Origin: Burkholderia cepacia ATCC 25416
GTDB lineage: Bacteria; Pseudomonadota; Gammaproteobacteria; Burkholderiales; Burkholderiaceae
Assembly: GCF_001411495.1 (NCBI RefSeq)
Contig: NZ_CP012981.1
Coordinates: 2,914,001-2,978,000, forward strand
DNA: 64,000 nt
Reading direction: 5' to 3'
Under the pieces are notes generated by a model. That model saw nothing but the letters and a program-made list of their open reading frames with translations. It was not told the DNA's origin and made no database searches. The position numbers and the translations under genes were made by a program. Positions 24,665 to 34,384 of the stretch are shown one piece after another; the stretch's first letter is position 1, and the number at the start of each line of letters is the position of its first letter.

Positions 24665-26434
24665 ATGCTTCGCGTCGTTTTCCATCGCCCTCTTTCAGCC
24701 GTGCTCTCGTTCCTGCTGAAGCTGCGCACTCGCGCCCAAACGCTGTTCCGCCTGTCGGACGCCCATACGATGCTGATCTGGTCGGCCATCGTCGGCGTCG
24801 GCGGCGCCTTTGCGACGATGGCGTTCCGCGAAGGCATCGACCTGATGCAGCACCTGATCTCCGGACAAAGCGGCAGCTTCGTGCAGATGGCGAAGCGCCT
24901 GCCGTGGTACGTGCGATTCTGGATGCCGGCCGCGGGCGGCTTCCTCGCCGGCTGCGTGCTGCTGCTTGCGACGCGCGGCGACAAGAAGGCGGGCAATACC
25001 GACTACATGGAATCGGTCGCGCTCGGCAACGGGGTCGTGCCGGTACGCCAGAGCCTGTGGCGCAGCGTGTCGTCGCTGCTGACGATCGGCAGCGGCGGCT
25101 CGATCGGCCGCGAAGGCCCGATGGTGCAGCTCGCGGCGCTCGCCGCGTCGCTCGTCGGCCGCTTCGTGCACTTCGACCCGCCGCGCCTGCGCCTGCTGGT
25201 CGCCTGCGGGGCGGCCGCCGGCATCACGTCCGCCTACAACGCGCCGATCGCCGGCGCATTCTTCGTGTCGGAAATCGTGCTCGGCACGATCGCGATGGAG
25301 AGCTTCGGCCCGATGGTCGTCGCGTCGGTCGTCGCGAACATCGTGATGCGCGAATTCGCCGGTTATCGGCCGCCGTACGAGATGCCGGTGTTTCCGGCCG
25401 TCACCGGCCCCGAGGTGCTGCTGTTCGTCGTGCTCGGCGCGCTGTGCGGCGTGCTCGCGCCGCAGTTCCTGCACCTGCTCGACGCGTCGAAGCACCATTT
25501 CAAGCGGCTGCCGGTGCCGCTGCCGGTGCGGCTCGCGCTCGGCGGTCTCGTCGTCGGCGTGATCTCGGTGTGGACGCCCGACGTATGGGGCAACGGCTAT
25601 AGCGTCGTCAACCAGATCCTGCATTCGCCGTGGACCTGGCAAGCGCTGGTCGCGGTGCTCGTGTTCAAGGTCATCGCAACCTCCGCCACGGTCGGCTCGG
25701 GTGCGATCGGCGGCGTGTTCACGCCGACGCTGTTCGTCGGCGCGGTGTTCGGTTCGCTGTTCGGGCTCGCGATGGAAGCGCTGTGGCCCGGCCATACGTC
25801 GGCTTACTTCGCGTACGCGATCGTCGGGATGGGCGCGTTCATGGCGGGCGCCACGCAGGCGCCGCTGATGGCGATCCTGATGATCTTCGAGATGACGCTG
25901 AGCTATCAGGTCGTGTTGCCGCTGCTGGTGTCGTGCGTATTCGCGTATTTCGTCGCGCGCGCGACCGGCACGACGTCGATGTACGAAATCACGCAGCACC
26001 ATTACCAGGACGCGCAGGAGAAGCTGCGCCTGCGCACCACGCAGATGCGCGAGCTGATCCAGCCCGCGCAGACGGTCGTGCCGCTCACGGCGAGCGTCGC
26101 CGACATGACGCGCGTGTTTCTCGAATATCCGGTGAAGTACCTGTACGTCACCGATGATGCCGGGCGCTTTCGCGGCGCGGTCGCGCTGAAGGACATCACG
26201 TCGGACCTGCTCGACAAGCGCGACACGACCGACAAGACGGCCGCGCATTACGCGCACACGCCGTTTCCGCTCCTCACGCCCGACATGCCGCTCGCCACCG
26301 CGCTCGAACGCTTCATGGCGTTCCAGGGCGAACGCCTGCCGGTGATCGAAAGCGAAACCGAGCCGACGCTCGCGGGCGTCGTCTACAAGACGTCCCTGCT
26401 CGACGCGTACCGGCGGATGACCGGGGAGCGCTGA
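24665..26434 (+). CDS. ClC-family chloride channel/antiporter with C-terminal CBS domains
   Basis: A protein of about 589 residues with a ClC core and a CBS pair. The anion-path motifs are GSGGSIGREGPMVQLA (GREGP with the gating glutamate), AGITSAYNAPIAGAFFVSEI and SGAIGGVFTPTLFVGAVFGS. The C-terminal cytosolic part after about residue 465 holds two CBS motifs (VTDDAGRFRGAVALKDIT and PVIESETEPTLAGVVYKTSL). The frame opens at 24590 inside yeiH; I prefer the ATG at 24665, but a GTG at 24701 is possible. CBS-containing bacterial ClCs may respond to nucleotides. Confidence 0.88.
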   Translation: MLRVVFHRPLSAVLSFLLKLRTRAQTLFRLSDAHTMLIWSAIVGVGGAFATMAFREGIDLMQHLISGQSGSFVQMAKRLPWYVRFWMPAAGGFLAGCVLLLATRGDKKAGNTDYMESVALGNGVVPVRQSLWRSVSSLLTIGSGGSIGREGPMVQLAALAASLVGRFVHFDPPRLRLLVACGAAAGITSAYNAPIAGAFFVSEIVLGTIAMESFGPMVVASVVANIVMREFAGYRPPYEMPVFPAVTGPEVLLFVVLGALCGVLAPQFLHLLDASKHHFKRLPVPLPVRLALGGLVVGVISVWTPDVWGNGYSVVNQILHSPWTWQALVAVLVFKVIATSATVGSGAIGGVFTPTLFVGAVFGSLFGLAMEALWPGHTSAYFAYAIVGMGAFMAGATQAPLMAILMIFEMTLSYQVVLPLLVSCVFAYFVARATGTTSMYEITQHHYQDAQEKLRLRTTQMRELIQPAQTVVPLTASVADMTRVFLEYPVKYLYVTDDAGRFRGAVALKDITSDLLDKRDTTDKTAAHYAHTPFPLLTPDMPLATALERFMAFQGERLPVIESETEPTLAGVVYKTSLLDAYRRMTGER

Positions 26435-26530
26435 TTCGCACGACGCGATGAGGCGCGGCGCATGCCGCATGCTTCATCGCACCCCGCCTTTGCCGCGCAT
26501 CGCACGCGGCACGACGAATCCGCTGCCGCG

Positions 26531-27151
26531 TCAGTCCGGCGCACGCCCGAGCACGACACGCGCGAAGAATCCCGCGAGCACCGACTCGGCCACCTCGGCC
26601 GGCACGTGCTGCGGATCGGCCGCGTAATACGACTGCACGCCGTCGCACAGGCACATCAGCCCGAACGCGAGCGTCTCCGCCGGCAACAGCAGCGGCGTGC
26701 CGGAGCGCTCGGAGAAGCGCCGGATGAATTCGGCCATCTGCACGCGCTTGGCGTGCAGGAACTGGTTGAAGCGCACGCGGAACTTCGCATCGCGCGCGGC
26801 CTGCAGCTTCGCCTCGCCCCACAGCAACGAGAATTCGTCGTCGGCGAACAGCGTGCGGTAATGCGCGAGCGTCATCGATTCCATCTGTTCGCGCGACCCG
26901 CCCTCGTCGAAGATCGCCTGGAAATCGGCCTGCACCTGCGCATGGTTGCGCTCCAGCAACTCCAGCAGGAGTTCCGACTTGCTGCGGAAATTCGAGTAGA
27001 ACGCGCCGCGCGTATAGCCGGCCGCGGCCGCGATGTCCTCGACGCTCGCGGCCACAAAACCTTTCTTCAGAAAAATGCGATGCGCGGCATTCAGCAGACG
27101 TTCGCGCGTCTGATCCCTGCTCTGCTCGCGGGTTAAGCGCTGTGGTTTCAT
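26531..27151 (-). CDS. TetR/AcrR-family repressor of the adjacent RND pump
   Basis: A 206-residue TetR regulator. The N-terminal helix-turn-helix is at about 15-60 (RERLLNAAHRIFLKKGFVAA, VEDIAAAAGYTRGAFYSNF). The C-terminal ligand domain contains AETLAFGLMCLCDGVQSYYA, typical of the AcrR/NalC type. It is divergent from the three-gene RND efflux operon with a 185-base intergenic region, so it is presumably that operon's local repressor. A possible operator lies at 27201-27214. Confidence 0.9.
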   Translation of the reverse strand: MKPQRLTREQSRDQTRERLLNAAHRIFLKKGFVAASVEDIAAAAGYTRGAFYSNFRSKSELLLELLERNHAQVQADFQAIFDEGGSREQMESMTLAHYRTLFADDEFSLLWGEAKLQAARDAKFRVRFNQFLHAKRVQMAEFIRRFSERSGTPLLLPAETLAFGLMCLCDGVQSYYAADPQHVPAEVAESVLAGFFARVVLGRAPD

Positions 27152-27200
27152 GGCGCGCAGTCTAGCATCGATTCCCTTTCAAATTCATCTTTGCACTCAG

Positions 27201-27214
27201 ATACAGGTGTGTAT
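27201..27214. promoter_or_regulatory. Possible TetR operator between the repressor and RND genes
   Basis: ATACAGGTGTGTAT: five-base arms ATACA and TGTAT around a GGTG centre, inside the AT-richest part of the divergent promoter region. Its position 50 bases upstream of the repressor start suits autoregulation. The assignment rests only on symmetry and location. Confidence 0.4.
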
Positions 27215-27336
27215 TAGAATTCGCCACAGTTTCTGAAAATGCTGTCCGCGCGCCCCTGTCGGCGCCGCTCGGGGCAAGCGCGCGCCGCGCTTGCCGGCTT
27301 CGTTCCGCTCTCGCTCTCACCTCACTTGGGGGTTTC

Positions 27337-28446
27337 GTGAATCGCTCCGGTTCCCGCGCCGTGCTGCTGATCGGCACCGCGCTCGTCCTCGCCGCCTGTC
27401 ATCCAAAAGAATCCGCGCCGCCCGCCCCGCGCCCCGTCGTCGCACTGCCCGCCCATGCCGACGACGCCGCGGTCGCCCGCACGCTCCCCGGCGAGATCCA
27501 GCCGCGTTATGCCACCCCTCTGTCGTTCCGCATCGCCGGCAAGATCATCGAGCGCAAGGTGCGCCTCGGCGATACGGTCAAGGTCGGCCAGGTCGTCGCG
27601 CTGCTCGATCCGTCCGACGTCGAGAAGAACGCCGCGAGCGCACAGGCGCAACTCGACGCCGCGACGCACAGCCTCGCGTTCGCGAAGCAGCAGCTCGACC
27701 GCGACCGCGCACAGGCGCGCGAAAACCTGATCGCGACCGCCCAGCTCGAACAGACCGAGAACAGCTATACGTCGGCACTCGCGCAGCGCGACCAGGCGCA
27801 GCAGCAGCTCGCGCTCGCCCGGAACCAGCTTCGCTACGCGACGCTCGTCGCCGATCACGCGGGCTACATCACCGCCGAACAGGCCGACACCGGCCAGAAC
27901 GTGTCGGCCGGCCAGCCCGTCTACCAGCTCGCGTGGTCCGGCGACGTCGACGTCGTCAGCGACGTGCCCGAAGCCGCGCTTGCATCGCTCACGCCCGGCC
28001 ACGCGGCCAGCGTCACGCTGCCGTCGCTGCCCGGTCGCCAGTTCGCGGCGAAGGTGCGCGAAATCGCGCCGGCCGCCGATCCGCAAAGCCGCACGTATCG
28101 CGTGAAGCTCACGCTCGCCGCGCCCGATCCGGCGATCCGGCTCGGGATGACGGCCAGCGTCGCGTTCGACGGCGCACCGGCCGCCGGCGACGCGCCGTCG
28201 ATCACGCTGCCCGCGACCGCGCTGTTCCACGACGGCGCGCAGCCGGCCGTGTGGGTCGTGCGCACGAAGGACGACACGCTCGAGCTGCGCCGCGTCGACG
28301 TCGCGCGCTTCAACGAGCGCACGGTGACGGTGTCGCACGGGCTGCAGCCCGGCGAGCGCGTCGTGTTGCAGGGCGTGCACACGGTCAGCGCGGGCGAGAA
28401 GGTACGCGCGATCGCGCCGCTGCATCCGGAGGACTTCGCATCGTGA
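27337..28446 (+). CDS. RND efflux periplasmic adaptor (membrane-fusion lipoprotein)
   Basis: A 369-residue adaptor with a lipobox at LVLAAC (lipidated Cys at about 20). It has the usual barrel-sandwich halves (FRIAGKIIERKVRLGDTVKV and ATLVADHAGYITAEQADTGQ) around an alpha-helical hairpin (residues about 100-150). It bridges the inner-membrane pump and outer-membrane channel. The start is GTG at 27337-27339 after TTGGGGG. Its stop overlaps the GTG of the permease as GTGA. Substrates cannot be predicted. Confidence 0.9.
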   Translation: MNRSGSRAVLLIGTALVLAACHPKESAPPAPRPVVALPAHADDAAVARTLPGEIQPRYATPLSFRIAGKIIERKVRLGDTVKVGQVVALLDPSDVEKNAASAQAQLDAATHSLAFAKQQLDRDRAQARENLIATAQLEQTENSYTSALAQRDQAQQQLALARNQLRYATLVADHAGYITAEQADTGQNVSAGQPVYQLAWSGDVDVVSDVPEAALASLTPGHAASVTLPSLPGRQFAAKVREIAPAADPQSRTYRVKLTLAAPDPAIRLGMTASVAFDGAPAAGDAPSITLPATALFHDGAQPAVWVVRTKDDTLELRRVDVARFNERTVTVSHGLQPGERVVLQGVHTVSAGEKVRAIAPLHPEDFAS

Positions 28447-31400
28447 GCGTTTCGTACGAAGAAGGCCGCTTCAATCTCTCCGCGTGGGCGCTGCGCCACC
28501 AGGCGCTGGTCGTCTACCTGATCGCGCTCGCGACGCTCGCGGGCATCCTCGCGTACACGCGGCTCGCGCAGTCCGAAGACCCGCCGTTCACGTTCCGCGT
28601 GATGGTGATCCGCACGTTCTGGCCCGGCGCGACCGCGCGGCAGGTGCAGGAACAGGTGACCGACCGGATCGGCCGCAAGCTGCAGGAAACGCCGGCCATC
28701 GACTTCCTGCGCAGCTATTCGCGCCCCGGCGAATCGCTGATCTTCTTCACGATGAAGGATTCGGCGCCCGTGAAGGACGTGCCCGAGACCTGGTACCAGA
28801 TCCGCAAGAAGGTCGGCGACATCGGCTATACGCTGCCGCCCGGCGTGCAGGGCCCGTTCTTCAACGACGAATTCGGCGACGTCTACACGAATATCTGGAC
28901 GCTCGAGGGCGACGGCTTCACGCCCGCGCAACTGCACGACTACGCCGATCAGTTGCGCACCGTGCTGCTGCGCGTGCCGGGCGTCGGCAAGGTCGACTAT
29001 TTCGGCGACCCCGACCAGCGCATCTTCATCGAGGTGAACAACGCGCAGCTCACGCGCCTCGGCATCTCGCCGCAGCAGCTCGGCCAGGCCATCAACGCGC
29101 AGAACGACATCTCGTCGGCCGGCGTGCTGACGACCGCCGACGATCGCGTGTTCGTGCGCCCGAGCGGCCAGTTCGACAACGTCGATGCGATCGCCGATAC
29201 GCTGATCCGCATCAACGGCCGCACGTTCCGGCTCGGCGACCTCGCGACCGTGAAGCGCGGCTACGACGACCCGGTCGTCACGCAGATGCGCGCGGGCGGC
29301 TCAGGCGCGGCCGGCAAGGCCGTGCTCGGCATCGGCGTGACGATGCAGCCGGGCGGCGACGTGATCCGGCTCGGCAAGGCGCTCGACGCCGAATCGAAGG
29401 ACCTGCAGGCGCAACTGCCGGCCGGCCTCAAGCTGGTCGAGGTGTCGAGCATGCCGCACGCGGTCGCGCATTCGGTCGACGATTTCCTCGAAGCCGTCGC
29501 CGAAGCGGTCGCGATCGTGCTGGTCGTGAGCCTCGTGTCGCTCGGCCTGCGCACCGGGATGGTGGTCGTGATCTCGATTCCGGTCGTGCTCGCGGTCACC
29601 GCCCTCTTCATGTACCTGTTCGACATCGGGCTGCACAAGGTGTCGCTCGGCACGCTCGTGCTCGCGCTCGGGCTGCTCGTCGACGACGCGATCATCGCGG
29701 TCGAGATGATGGCCGTGAAGCTCGAACAGGGCTACACCCGCGCACGCGCCGCCGCGTTCGCCTATACGAGCACCGCGTTCCCGATGCTGACCGGCACGCT
29801 CGTCACCGTGTCGGGCTTCCTGCCGATCGCGCTCGCGAAATCGAGCACCGGCGAATACACGCGCTCGATCTTCGAGGTGTCGGCCATCGCGCTGATCGCG
29901 TCGTGGTTCGCGGCCGTCGTGCTGATTCCGCTGCTCGGCTACCACATGCTGCCCGAGCGCAAGCGGCACGCGCACGAGGCGCACCTGCCCGACGATCACG
30001 AGCACGACATCTACGACACGCGCTTCTACCGCCGCCTGCGCGGCTGGATCGACTGGTGCATCGAGCGGCGCTTCGTCGTGCTGCTGATCACGGGCGCCCT
30101 GTTCGTCGTGGCAATGATGGGCTTTTCGCTCGTGCCGCAGCAGTTCTTCCCGAGTTCCGATCGCCCCGAGCTGCTCGTCGACCTGCGGCTGCCCGAAGGC
30201 GCGTCGTTCGCGGCGACGCTGCGCGAGACCGAGCGCCTCGAGAAAGTGATCGACAAGCGCCCCGAGATCGATCATTCGGTGAGCTTCGTCGGCAGCGGCG
30301 CGCCGCGCTTCTACCTGCCGCTCGACCAGCAGCTTCAGTTGCCGAACTTCGCGCAGTTCGTGATCACCGCGAAATCGGTGAAGGATCGCGAGAAGCTCGC
30401 GACCTGGCTCGAAACCACGCTGCGCGAGCAGTTCCCGGCCGTGCGCTGGCGGCTGTCGCGGCTCGAGAACGGCCCGCCGGTCGGCTACCCGGTGCAGTTC
30501 CGCGTGAGCGGCGACAGCATCGCGACGGTCCGCTCGATCGCCGAGAAGGTCGCGGCGACGATGCGCGGCGACGCGCGCACGGTCAACGTGCAGTTCGACT
30601 GGGACGAGCCGGCCGAGCGCTCGGTGCGCTTCGAGATCGACCAGAAGAAGGCGCGCGAACTGAACGTCACGTCGCAGGACGTCTCGAGCTTCCTCGCGAT
30701 GACGCTGTCCGGCACGACCGTCACGCAGTACCGCGAACGCGACAAGCTGATCGCGGTCGACCTGCGCGCGCCGAAGGCCGATCGCGTCGACCCCGCGAAG
30801 CTCGCCGGCCTCGCGCTGCCGACCCCGAACGGCCCGGTGCCGCTCGGCTCGCTCGGCCGCTTCAAGCCGACGCTCGAATACGGCGTCGTGTGGGAGCGCG
30901 ACCGCCAGCCGACCATCACCGTGCAGTCGGACGTACGCGCCGGTGCGCAGGGCATCGACGTCACGCATGCGGTCGACGCGAAGCTGAACGCATTGCGCGC
31001 GCAGTTGCCGGTCGGCTACCAGATCAACATCGGCGGCTCGGTCGAGGAAAGCGCGAAGGCGCAGAAATCGATCAATGCGCAGATGCCGCTGATGGCGATC
31101 GCGGTGTTCACGCTGCTGATGATCCAGCTGCAGAGCTTCTCGCGCGTGCTGATGGTCGTGCTGACCGCGCCGCTCGGGCTGATCGGCGTGGTCGCCACGC
31201 TGCTGATGTTCGGCCAGCCGTTCGGCTTCGTCGCGATGCTCGGCGTGATCGCGATGTTCGGGATCATCATGCGCAACTCGGTGATCCTCGTCGACCAGAT
31301 CGAACAGGACATCGCCGCCGGCCACGGCCGCGTCGACGCGATCATCGGCGCGACCGTGCGGCGGTTCCGCCCGATCACGCTGACGGCCGCGGCCGCCGTG

Positions 31401-31607
31401 CTCGCGCTGATCCCGCTGTTGCGCTCGAACTTCTTCGGGCCGATGGCGACCGCGCTGATGGGCGGCATCACGAGCGCGACCGTGCTGACGCTGTTCTACC
31501 TGCCCGCGCTGTATGCGACGTGGTTCCGCGTGAAGCGCGACGAACGCGACCCGCAGAACGGCCCGCCGTCCGGCGGCACCGCGCCGGCCGCGCCGTCGGG
31601 AGCCTGA
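28443..31607 (+). CDS. RND-family efflux permease
   Basis: A 1054-residue inner-membrane proton-driven exporter with twelve membrane helices and two large periplasmic loops. The fourth helix carries LALGLLVDDAIIAVEMMAV (the DD proton-relay motif); later helices show GVIAMFGIIMRNSVILVDQI. The first residues (EEGRFNLSAWALRHQALVVY) and the helix 4 motif place it in the family with single-gene aromatic or multidrug pumps rather than CzcA metal pumps. The GTG start overlaps the adaptor stop. The length is normal. Confidence 0.92.
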   Translation: MSVSYEEGRFNLSAWALRHQALVVYLIALATLAGILAYTRLAQSEDPPFTFRVMVIRTFWPGATARQVQEQVTDRIGRKLQETPAIDFLRSYSRPGESLIFFTMKDSAPVKDVPETWYQIRKKVGDIGYTLPPGVQGPFFNDEFGDVYTNIWTLEGDGFTPAQLHDYADQLRTVLLRVPGVGKVDYFGDPDQRIFIEVNNAQLTRLGISPQQLGQAINAQNDISSAGVLTTADDRVFVRPSGQFDNVDAIADTLIRINGRTFRLGDLATVKRGYDDPVVTQMRAGGSGAAGKAVLGIGVTMQPGGDVIRLGKALDAESKDLQAQLPAGLKLVEVSSMPHAVAHSVDDFLEAVAEAVAIVLVVSLVSLGLRTGMVVVISIPVVLAVTALFMYLFDIGLHKVSLGTLVLALGLLVDDAIIAVEMMAVKLEQGYTRARAAAFAYTSTAFPMLTGTLVTVSGFLPIALAKSSTGEYTRSIFEVSAIALIASWFAAVVLIPLLGYHMLPERKRHAHEAHLPDDHEHDIYDTRFYRRLRGWIDWCIERRFVVLLITGALFVVAMMGFSLVPQQFFPSSDRPELLVDLRLPEGASFAATLRETERLEKVIDKRPEIDHSVSFVGSGAPRFYLPLDQQLQLPNFAQFVITAKSVKDREKLATWLETTLREQFPAVRWRLSRLENGPPVGYPVQFRVSGDSIATVRSIAEKVAATMRGDARTVNVQFDWDEPAERSVRFEIDQKKARELNVTSQDVSSFLAMTLSGTTVTQYRERDKLIAVDLRAPKADRVDPAKLAGLALPTPNGPVPLGSLGRFKPTLEYGVVWERDRQPTITVQSDVRAGAQGIDVTHAVDAKLNALRAQLPVGYQINIGGSVEESAKAQKSINAQMPLMAIAVFTLLMIQLQSFSRVLMVVLTAPLGLIGVVATLLMFGQPFGFVAMLGVIAMFGIIMRNSVILVDQIEQDIAAGHGRVDAIIGATVRRFRPITLTAAAAVLALIPLLRSNFFGPMATALMGGITSATVLTLFYLPALYATWFRVKRDERDPQNGPPSGGTAPAAPSGA

Positions 31608-31609
31608 CC

Positions 31610-33181
31610 ATGGATCGATCGATGAACCTGAAAACGAAAGCCGTGCGGGCACTCGCCGTGGCGAGCCTCGCCGGCCCGCTCGCGGGCTGCGCCTGGTTCG
31701 CGCCGAGCGGCGAGCCGCCCGCGATGCCCTCGCCCGCGCACTACGGCACCACGCCGCAAGTGCAGCAGACCGTGTCCGCGCAAGGCGTCGCGCAGCAGTT
31801 CGAGGTCGGCGCGCAGCCGGTGCCCGACTGGTGGAAGCAGTACCGCTCCGATGCGCTGAACGCGCTCGTCGACGAAGGGCTGCGCAACAGCCCGACGCTC
31901 AGTGCGGCATCGCACTCGCTGGATGCCGCACGCGAACAGCTGCGCGGGCAGATCGGCAGCTCGATGCTGCCGTCGATCGACGCGAGCGGCCAGGCCGCGC
32001 GCCAGCGCGCGCTCGGCGTGCCGATTCCCGCGCTCGGCGCGCCGACGCTGCTGTACGACACGTTCGTCGGCCAGTTGCAGGCGAGCTACACGATCGACCT
32101 GTTCGGCGCGTCGCGTTTCGCGAACCGCGCGCTGGCGCGACGCGTCGACGTCAGCGCGTTCCAGCTCGAATCCGCGCGGCGCGCGCTGGCCGCGAACATC
32201 GTCACCGCGTCGATCACGGTGTCGGTGCTGAATGCGCAGATCGACACGACCGAGCGGCTCGTCGCCCTCGCCAACGACCAGGCGCACGATGCCGAACGCC
32301 GCTACGCACTCGGTTCCGCCTCGCGCAGCGACGCGCTGAACGCGCGGCAAAGCGCCGACACGTTCGCGGCGAGCCTGCCCGCGCTGCGCCAGCAGCGCGA
32401 CTCGGCCCGCCATGCGCTCGCGGTGCTGGTCGGCCGCACGCCCGACCGGCCGCCGGCCGATCTCACGCTCGCCGATCTGCACCTGCCCGAACAGGTGCCC
32501 GTCGTCGTGCCGTCGGACCTGCTGCAAAGCCGCCCGGACATCCAGGCCGCCGACGCGGGGCTGAAGGCGGCCGCGGCCGAAGTCGGCCTCGCGACCGCGC
32601 AGATGTTCCCGCAGCTGTCGCTGTCGGCCGCGATGGGCAAAGGCGGCTTCAGCTGGCCGGCGATGCTGTCGGGCGCCGGCGCGATCTGGAACGTCGGCGC
32701 GTCGCTGAGCCAGCCGATCTTCCATGGCGGCGCGCTGCTCGCCCAGCGCCGCGCGGCGAAGGCGACTTACGAGGCCGCCGTCGACCAGTACAAGCAGGCC
32801 GTGCTCGGCGCGTTCCAGAACGTCGCCGATTCGCTCGCGGCGCTCGAGCACGATGCGGAAGCGCTCGACGCGTCGTCGCGCGCCGCGCTGTCCGCGCGCG
32901 GCGCGTACGACGACGCGGCGGCCCGCGTGCGGCTCGGCGCGCTGCCGCCGTCGGCCGCGCGCGCCAGCGAGCTGCAGTATCGCAATGCACGGCTCGACGA
33001 GATCCGCGCGACCGGCGCGCGGTTCGCGGATACCGCGCGGCTCTACCAGGCGATGGGCACGCCGCCGGTCGACAAGGGCGGGCCGTCCGGCAAGGTCAGC
33101 GACACAGCCGCCGACGGCGCGACCGGCCAGCAAGCGCGCGCCGATACCGCCGCCACCTACACGCCACCTTCGCCGCAATAA
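31610..33181 (+). CDS. RND outer-membrane channel (NodT/OprM-type lipoprotein)
   Basis: A 523-residue outer-membrane factor. The lipobox is GPLAGC at about residues 18-23, followed by the standard TolC-like helices and strands (DWWKQYRSDALNALVDEGL, QASYTIDLFGASRFANRALA, VGASLSQPIFHGGALLAQRR). The ATG (31610) follows the permease stop by two bases, completing adaptor-permease-channel in one operon. The C-terminal about 50 residues are low-complexity (Gly, Ala, Thr) and probably disordered. GC composition matches the neighbours. Confidence 0.92.
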   Translation: MDRSMNLKTKAVRALAVASLAGPLAGCAWFAPSGEPPAMPSPAHYGTTPQVQQTVSAQGVAQQFEVGAQPVPDWWKQYRSDALNALVDEGLRNSPTLSAASHSLDAAREQLRGQIGSSMLPSIDASGQAARQRALGVPIPALGAPTLLYDTFVGQLQASYTIDLFGASRFANRALARRVDVSAFQLESARRALAANIVTASITVSVLNAQIDTTERLVALANDQAHDAERRYALGSASRSDALNARQSADTFAASLPALRQQRDSARHALAVLVGRTPDRPPADLTLADLHLPEQVPVVVPSDLLQSRPDIQAADAGLKAAAAEVGLATAQMFPQLSLSAAMGKGGFSWPAMLSGAGAIWNVGASLSQPIFHGGALLAQRRAAKATYEAAVDQYKQAVLGAFQNVADSLAALEHDAEALDASSRAALSARGAYDDAAARVRLGALPPSAARASELQYRNARLDEIRATGARFADTARLYQAMGTPPVDKGGPSGKVSDTAADGATGQQARADTAATYTPPSPQ

Positions 33182-33239
33182 GCCGGCCCGCCATCGCGTG
33201 CGCGCGGAATCCCCGCGCGCACGCCTCCCCATCTTCCGC

Positions 33240-33270
33240 TTGACCCTCACGTAGCGTAACGTTCGAGACT
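33240..33270 (+). promoter_or_regulatory. MerR-type promoter with 19-base spacer
   Basis: A -35 like TTGACC at 33240-33245 is followed by a 19-base spacer and a -10 like GAGACT at 33265-33270. The spacer contains an imperfect inverted repeat (CTCACGT ... ACGTTCGAG). Lengthened spacers with dyad symmetry are the hallmark of promoters that MerR-family proteins twist to activate; this one sits just upstream of a MerR-family gene and suggests autoregulation. Confidence 0.55.
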
Positions 33271-33298
33271 CCAGTGTGCGTACCGAACGGAGGAACGA

Positions 33299-34327
33299 AT
33301 GCGACTGAAAGTGGGAGAACTGGCGAAACGCAGCGGGCTGACCGTCCGCACGCTTCATCACTATCACGCGATCGGTCTGCTGACGCCTTCGGCGCGCGCC
33401 GACAACGGCTACCGGCTGTACGACCGCCACGACATCGCCCGGCTCCACCAGATCCAGGCGCTGCGTCGCTTCGGCCTGTCGCTCACCGAAATCGGCGATC
33501 ACCTGAACCGGCCCGGCACTCCGCTCGTCGATCTCGTCGCGAAGCAGATCGCGCTGCTCGACCGTCAGCTCGCGCAGACCGCGCAGCTGCGCGAGCGCCT
33601 CGTGAGCCTGCATGCGCAGCTCGCCGCGGGCACGGAGCCGGAGCTGGCCGATTGGCTCACCACACTGGAGTTGATGACCGTGTACGACAAATATTTTTCC
33701 GAGGAAGAACTCGCGCGCCTGCCGATGTACCAGAAAAGCCAGGCGGGCGACGCCGAATGGATCGCACTCGTCGACGAAGTGCGCGCGCTGCACGACGCGG
33801 GCGTACCCGCCGAGGACGAACGCCCCCGTGCGCTCGCCAATCGCTGGATGAAGTTGCTCGTGCGCGACACGAACAACGACCCGCGGCTGCTGGCGAAGCT
33901 GAACCTGATGCACGAGCAAGAACCGGCGATGCAGTCGAAGATCGGCATTTCGACCGCGCTGCGCGACTATGTGCTGCGTGCATCGTCCGAAAACAAGATG
34001 CGGATCTTCGAGAAGTACCTCGCGCCGGACGAGATCCGCTTCATGCGCGCGCACTACGGCGAACGCGCGATGGAATGGCCGCAACTGATGGGCGACGTGC
34101 GCGACGCGATCGATGCGGGCGCCCGACCTGCTTCGCCGGAAGGCCGCGCGCTCGCGCAGCGCTGGCTCGAGCTGTTCTGCAGCTATGCCGGCCACGATCC
34201 GGCCACGCATGCGAAATTCCGCGCGGCGATGATGAACGAGCCTGCACTGACGCAGGATACGTGGGTCGACGACACGCTGATCGGTTTCGTGCGGGAGGCG
34301 ATGGCGCAGCTTGCGCCCGCGCGCTGA
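33299..34327 (+). CDS. MerR-family regulator with TipAS-like effector domain
   Basis: A 342-residue regulator. The N-terminal MerR winged helix is at 1-70 (LKVGELAKRSGLTVRTLHHY, RLYDRHDIARLHQIQALRR) with a coiled-coil dimer helix to about 105. The C-terminal part resembles TipAS antibiotic-recognition domains (YDKYFSEEELARLPMYQKSQ and a second related half around 225-330: FEKYLAPDEIRFMRAHYGER). It probably senses a drug-like ligand. GGAGG lies five bases before the ATG. The target may be itself or the RND operon upstream. Confidence 0.85.
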   Translation: MRLKVGELAKRSGLTVRTLHHYHAIGLLTPSARADNGYRLYDRHDIARLHQIQALRRFGLSLTEIGDHLNRPGTPLVDLVAKQIALLDRQLAQTAQLRERLVSLHAQLAAGTEPELADWLTTLELMTVYDKYFSEEELARLPMYQKSQAGDAEWIALVDEVRALHDAGVPAEDERPRALANRWMKLLVRDTNNDPRLLAKLNLMHEQEPAMQSKIGISTALRDYVLRASSENKMRIFEKYLAPDEIRFMRAHYGERAMEWPQLMGDVRDAIDAGARPASPEGRALAQRWLELFCSYAGHDPATHAKFRAAMMNEPALTQDTWVDDTLIGFVREAMAQLAPAR

Positions 34328-34384
34328 ACGCGTTGAGCGCATGAACGTGCGGGCGGCAGGCGGGTTTCCCGCGTGCCGCCCGCT

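Noticed and set aside
23494..24996. Long minus-strand frame over yeiH
   Set aside because: Antisense to a clear UPF0324 membrane protein; its translated sequence is rich in Arg and His with no domain.
29301..31652. Very long antisense frame over the RND permease
   Set aside because: The opposite strand encodes an unmistakable RND permease; such long shadows are normal at this GC content.
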